From assembly GCA_907165275.2 (NCBI GenBank), contig OU015651.1:3370501-3434500 (forward strand): a DNA stretch of 64,000 nucleotides, in the 5' to 3' direction. Shown here in pieces: positions 43,501 to 58,500 of this stretch. The translations under genes and the position numbers were made by a program. Every line of letters starts with the position of its first letter. The stretch's first letter is position 1. This DNA is from Zygaena filipendulae (taxonomy: Eukaryota > Arthropoda > Insecta > Lepidoptera > Zygaenidae). The notes under the pieces were generated by a model. The model was not told where the DNA came from and did no database searches. It was given only the letters and a program-made list of their open reading frames with translations.

Positions 43501-46500
43501 CCGTTGTGCGACAATACGTCACTTGGGACAAGTACAGGCAAGGGCACAGGACACACGGGCTGCGAAAATATTTCGGCTACACATTCTGTCCAAGATAAAA
43601 ATTGTTACTAACCTAAGATCACTAGTAATGTCACTAGTAATTTAGATCAGGGTTGCACCACATTAAACACAGATGTTGACAGGTGGCCAACAGATGTGAA
43701 GGTGTAAAAACTGATACAACCAGTACCCTAGATTACCTACCTAACTACCTGATGCATTTCCAGGAAGAAGATCCTCCCCAGATGTCGAACCTCCAGCTTC
43801 TAGCATGAGAGGGGGGGGGGGGGGGGGCAGATAGGGTCTACAGTCACTAGTTTACAGACAACTGACAAAGACAAAGAGCTGGAGGCAGGGCCACTTTTAG
43901 CTTGATTTCAGTTATCTTTTCTTTTTATATATATATAAAATAAATAAATAAATAAATAAATAGATAAATCTTGTGCCTCAGGGACAAATTTATCGAACTG
44001 TATTCACCAAGATTCAGGGATATCCCTATTGTAGTACAGTTAATATTATACACATTGCGTTCCACTGTTTTAAAGAGATACTTTTCAAAAGGGTTCAAAA
44101 TAACCACATTTGTTGTGGCATTAACTTAAGACTAGGGTGTATATGACCTTATACCTTTATTACCCTATATTTGTGTAGTTTTTAATGGTTACTTTATTCC
44201 AGACTACCAGCTGTTCTCTGTGGTTTCAGTCTTGTGAACTTTGTGGCGAAGAATTGTACCACAAGTATAATCTATACCACGAGTGCCACGATCCCAAGTA
44301 CACATAAAGGCCAGGTACTGTGATTCTGCTCACATGAGTTTTAGAATACTGTAAATAACTTTTGGCCAAGATGAAAAGATAGTTTATCTGGAAAGAATTT
44401 AGGACCTAATAATTCTAAAGGTTACCAGGTGTACCAGGTTACATGTAATACAACTTTTCTCCATAAAGCAGTAGTAGGTACTCGAGTAAACTATCACACT
44501 GCAGAACGGTACCTACATCTATTTCTATAAATGACGAGATTAATGAATTAATCATGTACCGAGTCAAGAATTCTGATAATTTTTATTTTACACAAACATG
44601 TACAAAGACATGGTTAAGTAATGTGTTAATGTTATAAATAATATAAGGATGAACTTAATTCTGAATGAAAGCTCTTCCTAACTATGAGCAGAAGAAAAGA
44701 TGAACAAAGTATTGTCATGGTATTGTAGACAAATCTTACTAAAAAGAAAACAAAGGATATAAAACATAAACAAGATTATGTACCTAAATATGATAAAGTC
44801 TGATCTGGGTAAATACTTACCTACATAATACATAGTCTATTTCAATTTAAAAGATCTACTAAAAATAATGAATTTAGTAATAACTAAATTACGATTCTAA
44901 TATGGATAGTTAAAGTTATTTAAACCTATATAGATTAAAAAAAAAAAAAAAAAAAAAAGATAATAAGTATTAATGATAATTTAAATATTATTTAAAAAAA
45001 AAAAAAAAAAAAAAAATAAATTATAATAATAATAACTAAATAATAATATTAATAAATAATAAAAATAAAATAATAAATAAGACAGCAGATGCAGTAAAGT
45101 TAAAGAAATAATAGGATAAGATAATATACTTATTAACAAGGAGGAGACTGATTACTAAACCTACACATATAGGGGGTCACAGAGCCAGAATAATTTATTA
45201 AGCAAGACATAAAAGATTCAATTCTAGCCTCCACAGGCACTGTGTGACAAGGTATTCAGTCAAAGAAGTCTACCACCCAAAGACAAGATGACTCAAAAGT
45301 GACTTAAACATTAGGGCAGAGAGATATCACCTGCCTTAGATTGAGAGGTTTAGATTCTTGATTGTGAAGCTACTTAAGTTTTTATCTGTGCTAACTGCTA
45401 AGCTACAGTCTTATTTGATTAGTTTATAAAACAAGTGCATACTTTTCCATTTCTGTAGAGTTTATCATTATTATTATTTTGAACACAAGCAGATTCAGGG
45501 TTCAAAGGGGTGTGTTTCAGTATTAATGATTCAGATTTCAGAGAGCAAAATTATATAGTTTTAACAGTATGAAGACAAATTCAAAAGAAGTACAGTGCTC
45601 ACTATTGAAAATACACTTATCGTTAGTTGATAAGACAGCTGAGGGCTGAGAACACATGCCCAGTCTCAGATTATAGAAATCAGAAGTTCTGAAGAGACTG
45701 AGTTACCAAGATTGATTATATCTTATCACAGGCATAATTAAACCAGCTAATCCAGGAAAATGTTGGTTAGATAAAGACAATTTGAACTTATTTGCAGATC
45801 TTTTTCACAGTTTAAAAAGATGGTAAGTTGTCAGATAACTTCCTATATCTATTGTGTCCACACTTCAAACTGTCTTGGTATAGTACCAAGAATATCAAAC
45901 CTTGTTAAGTTCTGAATTCCTTTTGAATAATTGCTTCAAGAAGTTATTTTTATTTGTAGTATTAGATTATGATGGTAATTTTATTGCATAATTCATTAAG
46001 ATTCTCAAATCTATTATGTAATGATATAAGTATATCATTGATATAGTGTAGTACATTCTTTTTAGAATATTCATATACCTAACCATAATGTACTGTATGA
46101 AATAAATCACATAGCGTCTGCCTTCTTCAAATATTCAGACCTCTTTCACCAGCAGATAACAAACATGTCTTCAAACAACGCTGTGTGTTTTGAAGAAACA
46201 CATAATAGAACTGTTTTGCATTCCAACAAAACAGATATTATGTGTATGAAAAAACACACAGCGTTGCAGTAGAATACTTGCTGGTAAGTTTGAAGACTTC
46301 TATGAGTGACAGATGACACCGCGCCAAAGACAAGCCGGCGCCCTGCTGTTGAGGTAAAGAGCGGGAGCATAAAAGGCGGAAAATGTCGGTAAGTTCGTAC
46401 TATTTACTGAGATATTGGCAAAATCCCACGACTGCTTCTTCAAACAACGCTGTGTGTTTTTTCATACACATAATATCTGTTTTGTTGGAATGCAAAACAG

Positions 46501-49500
46501 TTCTATTTTTACCAGATCATATTATTATGTTCTGGCAAATTATTAAAATAATATAACGGTTACATACCTTGACAATGGCGTTAGATATCATGAGGATGAC
46601 AGACTTTTTCTGCATCAAAGTAAGTGAATGGAATAAGAAGACCAGCAGCTGAGCGTGTTCCACGTTTAGATCTGTAACAATACAGTAAAATGAGAGTCGA
46701 CCGAACGGAAAAATGAAGAGAATTTATCGTATTAAACACATCTCATCAGAATTTCATGTTAAAAAACATAGAATCCGTTCGTTGGTAACCTCTTTCGATG
46801 TGATGAAATTTGGCATACTTATTCAGTGATAATGCGGTATTATATTATGGTACCTCCGAGTTTATCTGATGATGGATCATATTTGGACATAGATAAGCAA
46901 TAGTGTGTTAACCCACACTGGAGAAATTTTGAGTAAATCGAGTTTTAAAATTATAGCGCCATTTTGTGTCAACATTTTTTTATGTTCAACATAATATTGT
47001 TACATAGATAAACACATAATTAAAAAACTTTTTCTAGCTCGTAATAAATCGTTCTGTATCAATAATTTAATTTTGTGGGTTAACATGTTATTGCTCATCT
47101 GCGTCAATTTTTCCTGTTTTCCTTCTTTATTTGTAAACCTTTGCAGATGCGCGCACTTCATCCTATTCGGATGAACGGTTTATATACATACAGAAGAAGA
47201 ACATAAAGTTTCCTGTGGTCTGGGATAAAGGAACCCTATGTCCTTCTCTGCACCCTTGAAAATGCAATTTTTAATGATGATCAGTTAAGTAATTAAGGCG
47301 TGAAAGTCTAACAAACATAACCTTTGCATTTATAATAGTAAGGATAAAGGATATCAGAAAGAATAGATTTGACAAATTTCGTCGTTCGCAAGTTAGGAAG
47401 TTAGAAAGTCATAAATATGAACTCGATGGAGTACCCTCATAGTCATGGTCGGGCGATAGCTGCGGATGCAGCGTGCTCTCTTGCAGCGTGTTGACGATCT
47501 TGTGCAGCATCGCCAGGATGCTGTTCTCGCGCTCCGTGGCCGGCTTGCTCAGGATCATGCCCGCTATCAGCTTCACGACGCGCGGCCCCACCTGAGACCA
47601 CATTACCAACAATCTAAATGCACATCGTACAAGATCATACGAGTCTGTGTTTTCGTCAGGTTCCGTGACAAAGCTGTGAAGGTTAAAATGGTTTTTTGCA
47701 CTCTGCCGTTGCTGCACAGACTATGTTGCGGCAAGAATGCGGTAAGCAGTGATGCGCCGGGTCATGTTTATTTAATTACGTTTGAAAATTAAAATAGAAA
47801 CAAAACCAGCCAAGTGCGAGTAGGATTCGTACACCAGGGGGTTCTGTATAAAAATTGTAGGTAAATAGTTCGTCCATTACGGGAATCGAGTCTCGAAGTT
47901 TTTTATTTGTGATTGAACTACAAATATGGGGTTTTCGGATTATTCACTTTACTTGTAGACATTGCTTATTGCCACATTTCATGATTCTAGCTGGCTCAAG
48001 GGAAGTACTCGAGTTTTGATTCCTTCAGACAAACTGACAAGTCATGAGAATAAATAATTAATTCACGCATTACACCAGGGAAGGGCATTATTCATAGCCA
48101 TTGATTCTACCTGCAGGGGTGTCATGTTGGTCTTGTCGTTGCCGGTGGTGACCAGCTGCTGGTAGAGCGTGGGCTGCAGGTGCGCGAAGTGCGGCGACCC
48201 GATCAGGTTGTGCATGTAGCGCACCAGCGCCGCGCTGAACGCCGCGTACAGCGCGCCCAGCCGCGGCCCGAAGCACGGGGATATCGTGCCTGGAATATAC
48301 AATACATAGAAAAAACCATAATTGTAGATTCAGATATTGAAAATAAAAAAATCTTAGCTTGGACTCAAACCCGTTGATTTTAAAAGAAAAAAATCACTCT
48401 GTATTATTGCCCCATTCAATAGCGTCACTAATATATACAGGGTGTCCCGTAAATCGACGTCAAGCCAGAACCTTAAATATTAAGCAGTAGTTTTCAGAAA
48501 CACTATTCAGGATTACACAATAAGAAAATTGAAACAAAGTTAAGGTTTGTAGTAACAGGAGAGAACCGTCGCAGGGTGTACATTTTTATAAATTTTAAAC
48601 ATAATTTTTTTACGTTTTTCTATTAAGTTATGACTCAGCCTATCACCCGGTTCTGGCTTGACGTAGATTTACGGTACAACCTGTAGATCAAATTCTGGGA
48701 AGTAATGGTAAACGAGAAACGAATGAATAGGTCTCATTTAAGAAAACAATGGGAACGGGTATATGGTATTTAATATTTACGAGTATCAATAGAGGTGAAT
48801 AGTCAGTAGACATGTAGGCTCGTACCGGTGTCGGTGCGCGCCGTCTCCCGGTCGAGGTCCTTGACGAGCGCGGCGAGCAGCGCCTGGTGCATCTCCTGCA
48901 GCTGCAGCGCGGGCGCGCCGAGCCGCTCCGAGCCCTCGCTGATCAGCTCCTCCGTCAGCACGGTGAACACCTCCGTCGCGAGCGTTATGTACTGTTCGCA
49001 TGGAATTACTTTTATATTCAGCTGTGCCCTAGGTTTACGTCCGCGTGATGATCGGAATTTCCGTAGGAACACCCAAACTTATTTTTTAATACAGTTGCTC
49101 AAAAAGTGGCGTATTGCAGGGACGTTTAGCGTTCGGGATGTGGCCTATTACATACTCGAGCTTTTTGTTTACCTTTCCCGAACTCGTGCGTTCTCTTTGC
49201 CAACTGTCAAAAATGGCGACACGACTTTGACACACTTTTTGCATTGCGAAACGTAGGTTTCGCATTACTAATACGACTAGCGCCATCTCTTGATCACAGT
49301 TGGAACTTAGTTGAGTTTGTTGTGTTTTTGATATTTTATTAAATTGCTTAATTTTTTCGTAACTGTATTAAAAATAGTTGTTCAGTACACGTGCGGAACC
49401 GTCATTGCAACTAGTTCCGACTGTCAACCCTCACCTTCGGCTGCGCCTCGGCTCGGGTAGACATTTGTCGGAACTCTTTGCAATGACAGGCTTTCCGCAC

Positions 49501-52500
49501 TTATAATGAAATATACTATTGTAGGTACCCTTCTCCTGACAGTTACAAACACAACAAAAAAGTAATAGTCACATTAGTCGAGCCATTTTCCAGAAATCGA
49601 AATCTAATCTATACCTAGTATAGTATTATATTATCTGTGTCTATACTAACTGAAAAGAACTAGAGATTATTTACACATTTCAATTTGTATTTTCTTTTTC
49701 TTTTGGAGACGTTTTTGTATTGCTAATTATGTATCGTGATTCGTGAGTATTTAGCATATCAATGCAAAAATACCATTTATTAAAATTAAGTCCAAGTAAA
49801 AAGACGACAGTTATTAAAATGTGTGCTGCGGATTTTTTTAACTTCTTACACTCTTACTGCTACTGCGTTCTAAGAAGTTTCACTTCAAAAAATTCAATTA
49901 TATACATGTATATAAAAAATAGAGGTAGAGAACGCCTTGCGTACAAATATGAAATAGTGCTATTCTACAAGCCCTATTGTTCACTTCATCCCTGACTGTT
50001 GCCTACGGTGCGTAGGACCACGCAACTACTACTCACGGAATAAGGCTCAGCCTTGTCGGGCACGATGGGCTGCGCGGCGCGCGCCGGCGCGTCGCTGGGG
50101 TCGAGCGCGTCGGCGGCGGCGGGCGCGCGCAGCAGCCCGCTGTTGTCGGCCGCGTCGGGCGCCACCAGCGTCGACTCGAACCACAGGCCGAACAGCGGCT
50201 CGCTGTCTGCTCGCACAACAACACGACAGTAGTACAGTCATCAGCAGAAATATGTTAACACTTTTTATAGCCATTGAGCCCATTGACTCTTATTGTAACA
50301 GCAAAAAAGTTCAAAGATAAATCATGAAATACAACTTACAAGTTACCTAAGTTAGTCAGCAAAAGAATATTAAGTACTAGCTTTTGACCGCGGCTTCGCT
50401 CGCGTTGATGTAGATATTTTCAGCCATTATTCTTTTACCATTTTTTTTTATGGAAGATTTTCCTCTATCTTTTCTGTGCATCCCTACAACGTGTATGCGA
50501 AATTTCATGACGATCGGTTAAGTATAATAGTTAAAGCTTAAAAGCTTAACAAACAAATCACACTTATTATTGGTTGGGATTGCTATTTGCAATTAGTAAT
50601 TAGTATTCACAAATTACCATCGTCAGTCTCCGAGTCCTCGGAGCAAAGTATCATGTCCTGGAAGAAGACAGTGGAGTCAGAGCGGTCCGGGTCGGCGTCC
50701 TGGTGCTGTTTCTGCACCACGGCGCGCTTCAAGTTAGTCGCCTTGCGGTAGCACACCACGCCCAGCGCCACCAGCAACTGTACGGTCACCAATATGTATT
50801 TAGTTACTAGCTGTTCAGTGTTAATTTCGGATTTCCCTCAGCGACCTCGGGATTAAATCTTTTTAAACTGACGTCTACTAATCTTCTACTCTACTCGTCA
50901 TACTCGTAATACTTCAGTTGAATTCTGGTATGAACCTGGGCATGAAAAAGGAAAAGCTTAACGAATGTCAAACTAAGTGTTCATGAAAATAAATGAAAGT
51001 CTTTGTGACAGCAATAAGGATCCAATTCTAGCGAGTAAAGTACCTACTTAATTTTAATAAGCTAATTATATTTTTTTAATATATAGATTATACTGTGACA
51101 TTCGAGTACCTACTGTGAAAGTAAACTTGTAACTATTCATTTATTTTGCTAAATTTCTGAAACGGAAACTTAAATTTGTTCAAATTATAAGTACTTACAT
51201 TAACAAAACCACAATATACCTGGTGCAGAGGCGCCGGCTGCGCGAGGCGCAGCTCTCGCTGGTGCGCGGTGTGGTGCGCGAGCACGAGCAGCGGCGCGGG
51301 CGCTGGCGCGGGCGCGGCGCGCGCGTCCGCCTCGTCGCCGCAGCTGAGCGCCTCCAGCCGCGCGTCCGCCAGCAGCGCGCCCGCCCACGCCAGGCAGCGC
51401 CCGCCCAGCGCCACCCACACCACGCCCAGCCCCTGTTGCCTGGGTACACAACGCAAACAGCGCTCGACATTACACGGCTCGGCACACTCGTGTTTTCTCC
51501 TCCACAACTTTACTAGCTGTTTCCCGCGGTTTCGCCCGCGTGAATTTCGAAGTTACTGCGGGAATTTCAGGATAAACTATACGTATATAAACCTTTCTCT
51601 TGAATCATTATCTAATGGTGAAAACTGCATGAATTTATCGCGAACAGAGAGACGCGGCATAGGACTTTGTTTTATAATATGTAAGGAATATGGTGCATTT
51701 AGCCAGTGTCAAGTTGCAAATAACGGTGCACCGTTGCTGTTTGAAATCACAGTTTACAGTGCTATAGACGTTATATACCTAAGTATTATATTTTATTGCA
51801 AATATAGAAATCTATAATTGCAAACAAAAACCAACCAACAAACACAAAGCTAGACACTACTACTCAGTCTAGTTTTGTGCTCAAAAAATTTTATGTTATT
51901 AATATTGGGGAGGGGATATAGATTTTTCATTGCAATCCAGTGATTTGAAAATTTCAAAAATTTGCAAAGCGATTTACTAACATTTTGGTGAGATTGTAAG
52001 GCCTCGACGGCGTCTTGGCGGGGCTCTTGAATGGCGTTGCCGACGGGCTCTTGAACGGCGTCGCGGACGGGTACGGAGCGCCCGCCAGCGCGTGGTGCAG
52101 ACCACATATCAATACCCAGGCACCGATCATGAGATGGTTCTGATATATCTGTGGGAAGTATTGGACATTAGTCATCATAATATTGTCAACCACATTTGTG
52201 CAATAACATGGGTATAATGAAGAAAAAACATTTTAATGGTTTATTTTGTAACTTAGAGATAGCTAAAGGAAACCAGCTGCTGCCTGAGACTACTCACGTG
52301 GATTAGCCTCTAAAGCTTTTGATATATCATAGAGTACGAATTTTCGATATAAATAAAATAAAATTAGTCTATGGATATGTCATCGAACAAAATCGCGTCG
52401 ATCCGTTTGCGCTCCACTACGAGATGACAAACAAAAATCATTTCAATAAGGAAAACATGGTAATCAAATACGTATAACTAACGTATATGTAATCTATCTA

Positions 52501-55500
52501 ATAAAAAGACGTCGAAGACGACGACGAAGAATCTAGGCTAATGTGAAAAAAAGTTAAGTGAAATGGCATATAATAGCCATTCACGGCGCTTTATACAGTA
52601 AATGAAGGGGAGCACAACAATGACGTAATACTCACGTATCCACCAGCGCGCGTGGACTTCCTGAACGTCTCGCCAACAGTGTTGTACAGGCTCAGCGCGC
52701 TCTCGACCAGCGTCGCCGTTTGTTGCTCGCTCTCCTCGTCCTTCGGATGCAACGACGCCTGTTCCATACAAACGTACTATCTTAACATCGCGTACACGCT
52801 ACGTACAAACACATTGATAACAATAGAACTAACTGTAAGACATTTATCCTATGCCCAAAAACGTCTAGACCGCTGCTCCCTGTAAATTTCAGGATTCATT
52901 TTGAAACTAATGATACTGAGAATTTTCTGGGATAATAATGCTCGCAAAATAATTACAAAATAAATCGCAAAATAATACGAAAGTGAGTTTGTTTGTTTGT
53001 TTGTTACGCTTCCGAGCCTTAACGGCTCAACCGGTCATCATGAAATTTTGCATGCATGTTTCAGGAGTACAGAGAAGGACATAAGGTAGGTACTTTTTAT
53101 CCCAGAATTCCCGCGGGAACTCCAAAATTTCCGCGGATGAAATCGCGGGGAACAGCTAGTATAGAATAAACAAATAAACCCATACACACAGGACAGCATT
53201 GATTCCTCGCCTCATACTTTGCGAAAGCATTTCTTTTGGCGAGTTTGCGGTTATGATGTCAGTTTATGTGTTTGCTTATGTTTTTGTTTTTTGGGTATAC
53301 CTGAGCAGTGGCGCAAAGCAGCCAAGCGGTGCTGACGTCGCTGAGGGTGGCGATGCGCTCAGGCGTGAAGGGCTCGAGGCACGGCAGCGACAGCGCCAGC
53401 CGGCACACGTTCACCTCGTTCACCAGGAAATGGAGACTGCGAGGAGAAACGTAACAATCACCAACCAAAGCCAGGAATTAATCAGTGTCACAAAATATTT
53501 TGGTTTTGCACCCACGGCAGTGCCACCGTAGATCCGCGTCTGCTCGTAGTATCTACTTTACTACGAGTGATTGCTTTAATTGATGCGGTCATAATATCAA
53601 TACCACATACAATTTCATAAGATATTGTAGTCAGACTCCTTTTTTTAATATTATCAAACCACTAAAACACAGTTGAAAATCTTAAAAATAATGAGACAGG
53701 TTTTAAAAATCACTCACAATGAGGCATCAGACTGGAATTGCGGTGCGACAGCGGTTTCCTTGGCCGCCTGCCAGCGGTTCATGTAGCGCTGGAGGCAAGG
53801 CAGCGAGGAGCACACCTTCAGCATCACGGAGCCGGCGCGCAGCTCCATGAGCAGCGACGAACAAGTTGATGCCACCCATTTCTGTACGTTACAAATTGTA
53901 ATACCAAGTATTTAAAATGATGTAAGATCTATCAAATATTTTCACGTCAAAAGAATGATGCCAGTAAACATATGGACTCTGGAAACCACATCAATAGTAA
54001 TAAATGATAATTATATTATTACTAGCTGTCCCCCGCGATTTCATCCGCGGTAATTCCGGAGTTCCCGCGGGAATTCCGGGATAAAAACTATCCTATCTTT
54101 TAAGTTGGACCATTTTATGAATGGTTACAAAATTTTATCAAAATCCGTTCAGTAGTTTCGGAGTCCATCGCGGACAAACAACGTGACACGTGATTTATAT
54201 ATATTAGATAGATAGATTAGAAAGGAGATAAAGGTTGTTCGAAATAAGAATTCTATTGGCACTTGATTTTTTGTCCAATTGGAGTAATACAAGGGCGAAG
54301 TTCTTTGAAGACTAATCAAAGTTTCAAGAGATGTCTTTACCTACATAAACGGATTTTGAAAAAATAAATAAAAAATATGCAGTTAAGTGTTCACACAAAG
54401 GCTTACTTTGACACCAATAAATCTGATTTTTATAAGAATCAAAAAAGTTTACCGAACCAATGGTCCATGACCGAACTTAGAGTAGGTAGTAATATTATAG
54501 TAAACAAAATAAATAACTTTATCCACCCTATACTATGGATATTAGTTAGGTGCAATTTTTTCATAAACTGATCATGGAAATTCTAATTTCATTAGATTGG
54601 ATTAGGTCACACAAGGAAAATTTTGTTCATATGCGGTAACATAAATTTTGTTGGTACACAGTAACACAGATTAAACTACCTTCATATCAACAGAAGACTG
54701 TTGCGCGGCATTCGCATCTTTCGAGCTCTCCAAACTGTCTTTGCTGCCAGGTGATTGCAGCGCCGCCGGGACGGGCGCCTGCGACGGCAGTGAGCTCGCG
54801 GCGCTGCGCAGCGGCACGGTCAGCTGTTCCAGCAGCAAGTCCGAGCGCCGCTGCGCGCCGGCCGGCTGCTGCTTCTCACCGCCGCCGCTCGTCTGCGACG
54901 CGAGCGACGTGATCGGGCTCGATATCGTAGAAGATTTCGTCGTTTGTGTCTCTGTCGATTGTAATAATATCACCATCGTTAACAAACCATTATCCAACGT
55001 CACTCGTTGTCTCATTTGCCAATGAGACCACGTGAGATGCCAAAACTCAGTGTTATAATTAAAAAATACTGTTTAACTTAAACTTAAATAGTTTAGTTTA
55101 CTTTATGTTCTTAAAATTGTATTTTTCTGCAAAATTGATGTGGAGGAAAACTTTTAAAAAGGCTTAAACTGCAACTATTTGTGGAAATCTGGTGGACATT
55201 CTTACTTATATTTAATTATATGTACATACAAAAAGAACATACCTGGCACAGTAACATGGGCCGGTAGCTTTGCATTTTTCAGCAAAGACGTCAATATAAC
55301 TAAGTCTGATGGCGGATAGCATCCACCTTCGATTCCACATAGCCCCACAATCGGTAGCAGCAACTAAAAATATTGTTAACTGTGTATGAGTAAACATTTT
55401 TAATGGGTAATCCATCTTTTTAATTTTCTTAACATTCCTAATCTTATACATAAATTATGTACATGTAATCGGCAATAGGTGCTAAAAACATTATTATTAT

Positions 55501-58500
55501 AGGTTAATCAAGGATATTAGGATACCCATCCTCCATAGGAAATATCCTATGCATCCTAATTAGAATAGCGTAGACATAATGACGCTAACATTTGATTTGT
55601 GTTGTTATTCTAATGATGTTTTGCTTGACTGTACATGAATGAAAAATGTTTGATCATTAGACTAGTGTTATTGTATCCACCTATTTCAGAAATCAAAGAC
55701 ATCCAGTCGTAACCACTAACACAGCAATAAGAAGTCACAAGTTACATAAAATTAGGAACCGGTGAAAACTGAAAATCCAATTTAGGACTTAAAAATTTTG
55801 GAGTTGGAATGTTGTAATGAGAGACAATGCCAACATCACAAACACAAACCAGAACTAGATTCTGTTTTCTAGTACAGAATAAAGAAGTGATACCTTGATG
55901 CCTTTAATCTCATAGCAAAATAAACTACTGAGGCCAGCTGTATGGGTCACTCCCTCACCTCCCACTTAATATGTGATTACCTTGTCTACATTACCTCTGT
56001 ATCACCACATACTCTGTGCAATGGTGAGGTGTACACAAATAACAAGACTGGTTAACTGGTAATTGCTTCTAAGTTTGTCTTAAACTATGAATGTAGATAC
56101 AAAGTATTCACTTGTTTGACAGAAACATTTGGTGCGACAGTGGTGGATGCATCATCACAGCTCAATCCTGCCTCGGAGAGCTTCTTCAGTATTTGCTTTA
56201 ATATTATCTTGAAAGCATAATGTGCTGTACTTAGCTGGTCAGCTGGCACTGAAATAAATTAAAGATTTGTCATATACATAAGTAAAATAGAGACCTGAAT
56301 GTCAGAATCTCAAGTCTCCCTGAAACTCGTTGAGCAAACTAGATATCAACCTCCACTAACTCCACTTGTCCTTTTCATAATACCTCGTCTTTGTCTTCTC
56401 ACACTAATGGCATTACTTTCACCCATCCTCCTTTTCAAACAATCAAAAGATCAATCATTTTCTCTCTCTCTTTTCCTGATAGGATTCTCTTTTCACGCTA
56501 TTTCTAATCTTATCTTTTTTAGTCACACAGCACACTATACAACATTTCACAGGGATTCCATATCACTGTGTTAATCCATCTTCTATGTCAAAAGAGGAAG
56601 AAAGCAGGATTAACACAGTCACCACTGCTGTGCTGTGTGCTGCATAAATACATAGGTTAATGAGAGAAAAGCATCATTAGCTTTAAAATATTGAAATTTT
56701 AAACTACTGAGGGGCTATTATGTAACTTTTGTTTATTTTATTTTTTGGTTGCAATCAAAAACATGACAGTTTTGCAATTGCAATATGCATGTTTTGATAC
56801 CTACAATATCTAGCAATCGACTAAAATAATATAATTTAAAAGTTGAAGTTGTATAAACATAATTAATTAATCACAAAATTGCTATTTTTCTGATTAAAAC
56901 TGAAATATGATAGCAACAAAAGCTACAAAATTTGCCCTCCTGATGCTTTAATTTGATATATTTTTATTTATAGATTTATTTATCATCATCATATTGTTAT
57001 GAAGCCATATAAACTGTTCCATATTCAATTATTCATCATCTTTTTAATGTCAATTTATTTATAGATATAGTATGATTTCACAATTATTACAAATCATTGT
57101 GAAATCCAAAAACGTTTTAGCTTTTTGGTGAAAAATATTATCATACTAATATGGAAATTTACTTGGAAATGTTTGTTGAATGTTTGTCATTACATTTATA
57201 TAAACAGATTTGGATGGGAAGACAGCTAACACTATTTTCAGCACAGATTAACAAAATCCTAAGAGAAATCTGGAATTAACAAGCTCCAAAGCGGCAGTTA
57301 GCTGGTCCAAAAAAAATGAATAAAATTTCCTTCTTCAAATTAAGAGAAAATAACTGGTAATTAAATAATATATGGATTAAATCTAAATGGATTTAAAAGA
57401 TGCATGGTTCTCTATTGTATTAATAATATTGTGTTAATGCATTATAGAGGTGATATTTATCTTGAGGTATTATTTTACTATTATTAATATTATTATTGAA
57501 GATTTTTCAGTCAGATATTTGTTTATTTTACTTGAAAGTTGAAAGTAAACAATTATATTTTTTGTACACTTACAGTTGCTTGCATAGATTGTTATGAAGT
57601 GTGCAGAGAGGCACGCAAAGCACGTGTAGAATAAGTCATAGACATCTTCATGGTTCTGGAGCTCAGTCTCACTGTTAACAAAATATTTTTATTCTCATTA
57701 CTACTGTACTACATATAAATCATGCAAAATTTAAATCATGAGGAAACATTATGTATTAACAAAAAACTAAATTTCTTAGTTTTTTCCCCAACATAATGCT
57801 AGCATACTTCCAATGAAATGTATCAAGCAATAGGCACCTTTAGAAAAAAATCCACTAAAAACAACATATCAAAACTTTTAGAACTACTAAAGTTGGAAAC
57901 TGGAAATGTGAAATTTACAATGTCTGTTTCTAACATAATGGAGGTAATCCAATAAGGAATTGTTTTTCAAAGTTTAAACCCCGATAAGTAGTGTGAAAGG
58001 GATTAGGTCATATGGGAGAATTCAAATTACTCAAGTGTAACTATGAATTAAGAAAAAACTAGGTTGACAATCACACAATAGAGTGAAGAAAAAGGAATCA
58101 TTTTCAAATAATGAGGCTAATTTATTTAATCGTATTAATCTTTGAGGGTATTTTAAATGCCACAAAAACTTTATCATTGTGTGTTTGTCTTCTTTAGCTA
58201 CATGAATAAGACTTAAGATATTGAGAGATGACCACATCTGAACATGATATAAAGAGGTCACAAGTTATACAGTCCTTAGATAGGTAATGAATGAAGGTAA
58301 CTACGCAATGGAGATTCTAGAAATAGGGGTAGGTGGGTAGGTAGGTACTAAATGTGTTCGAATTGTAGGAACGTAAGTAACAAGAACAAAAGATGATTAC
58401 ACAAATTTCTTTAGGAGATTCAAGGCAGAAAAATTCCGTGTTTTTTACATCATAGTTACTCATTAAAATCAAGACAGAAAATTCTGCCGTCTCATCGATA

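Larger units (their letters stand above)
41118..46507 (-). mobile_element. Large TIR element, copy B (~5.4 kb), inverted relative to copy A
   Basis: Reverse complement of copy A. The left end (attatgtgtttcttcaaaac) corresponds to the right end of copy A, and the right end carries the same nested inverted arms. Small indels distinguish the copies: copy B keeps a segment reading [13 protein letters not shown] that is shortened in copy A, and its poly-A (44940-45016) and poly-G tracts differ in length. It fills nearly all of UBR4 intron 16 (41084-46567). The gene's own splice sites remain intact 34 and 60 bases outside it. Confidence 0.86.
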
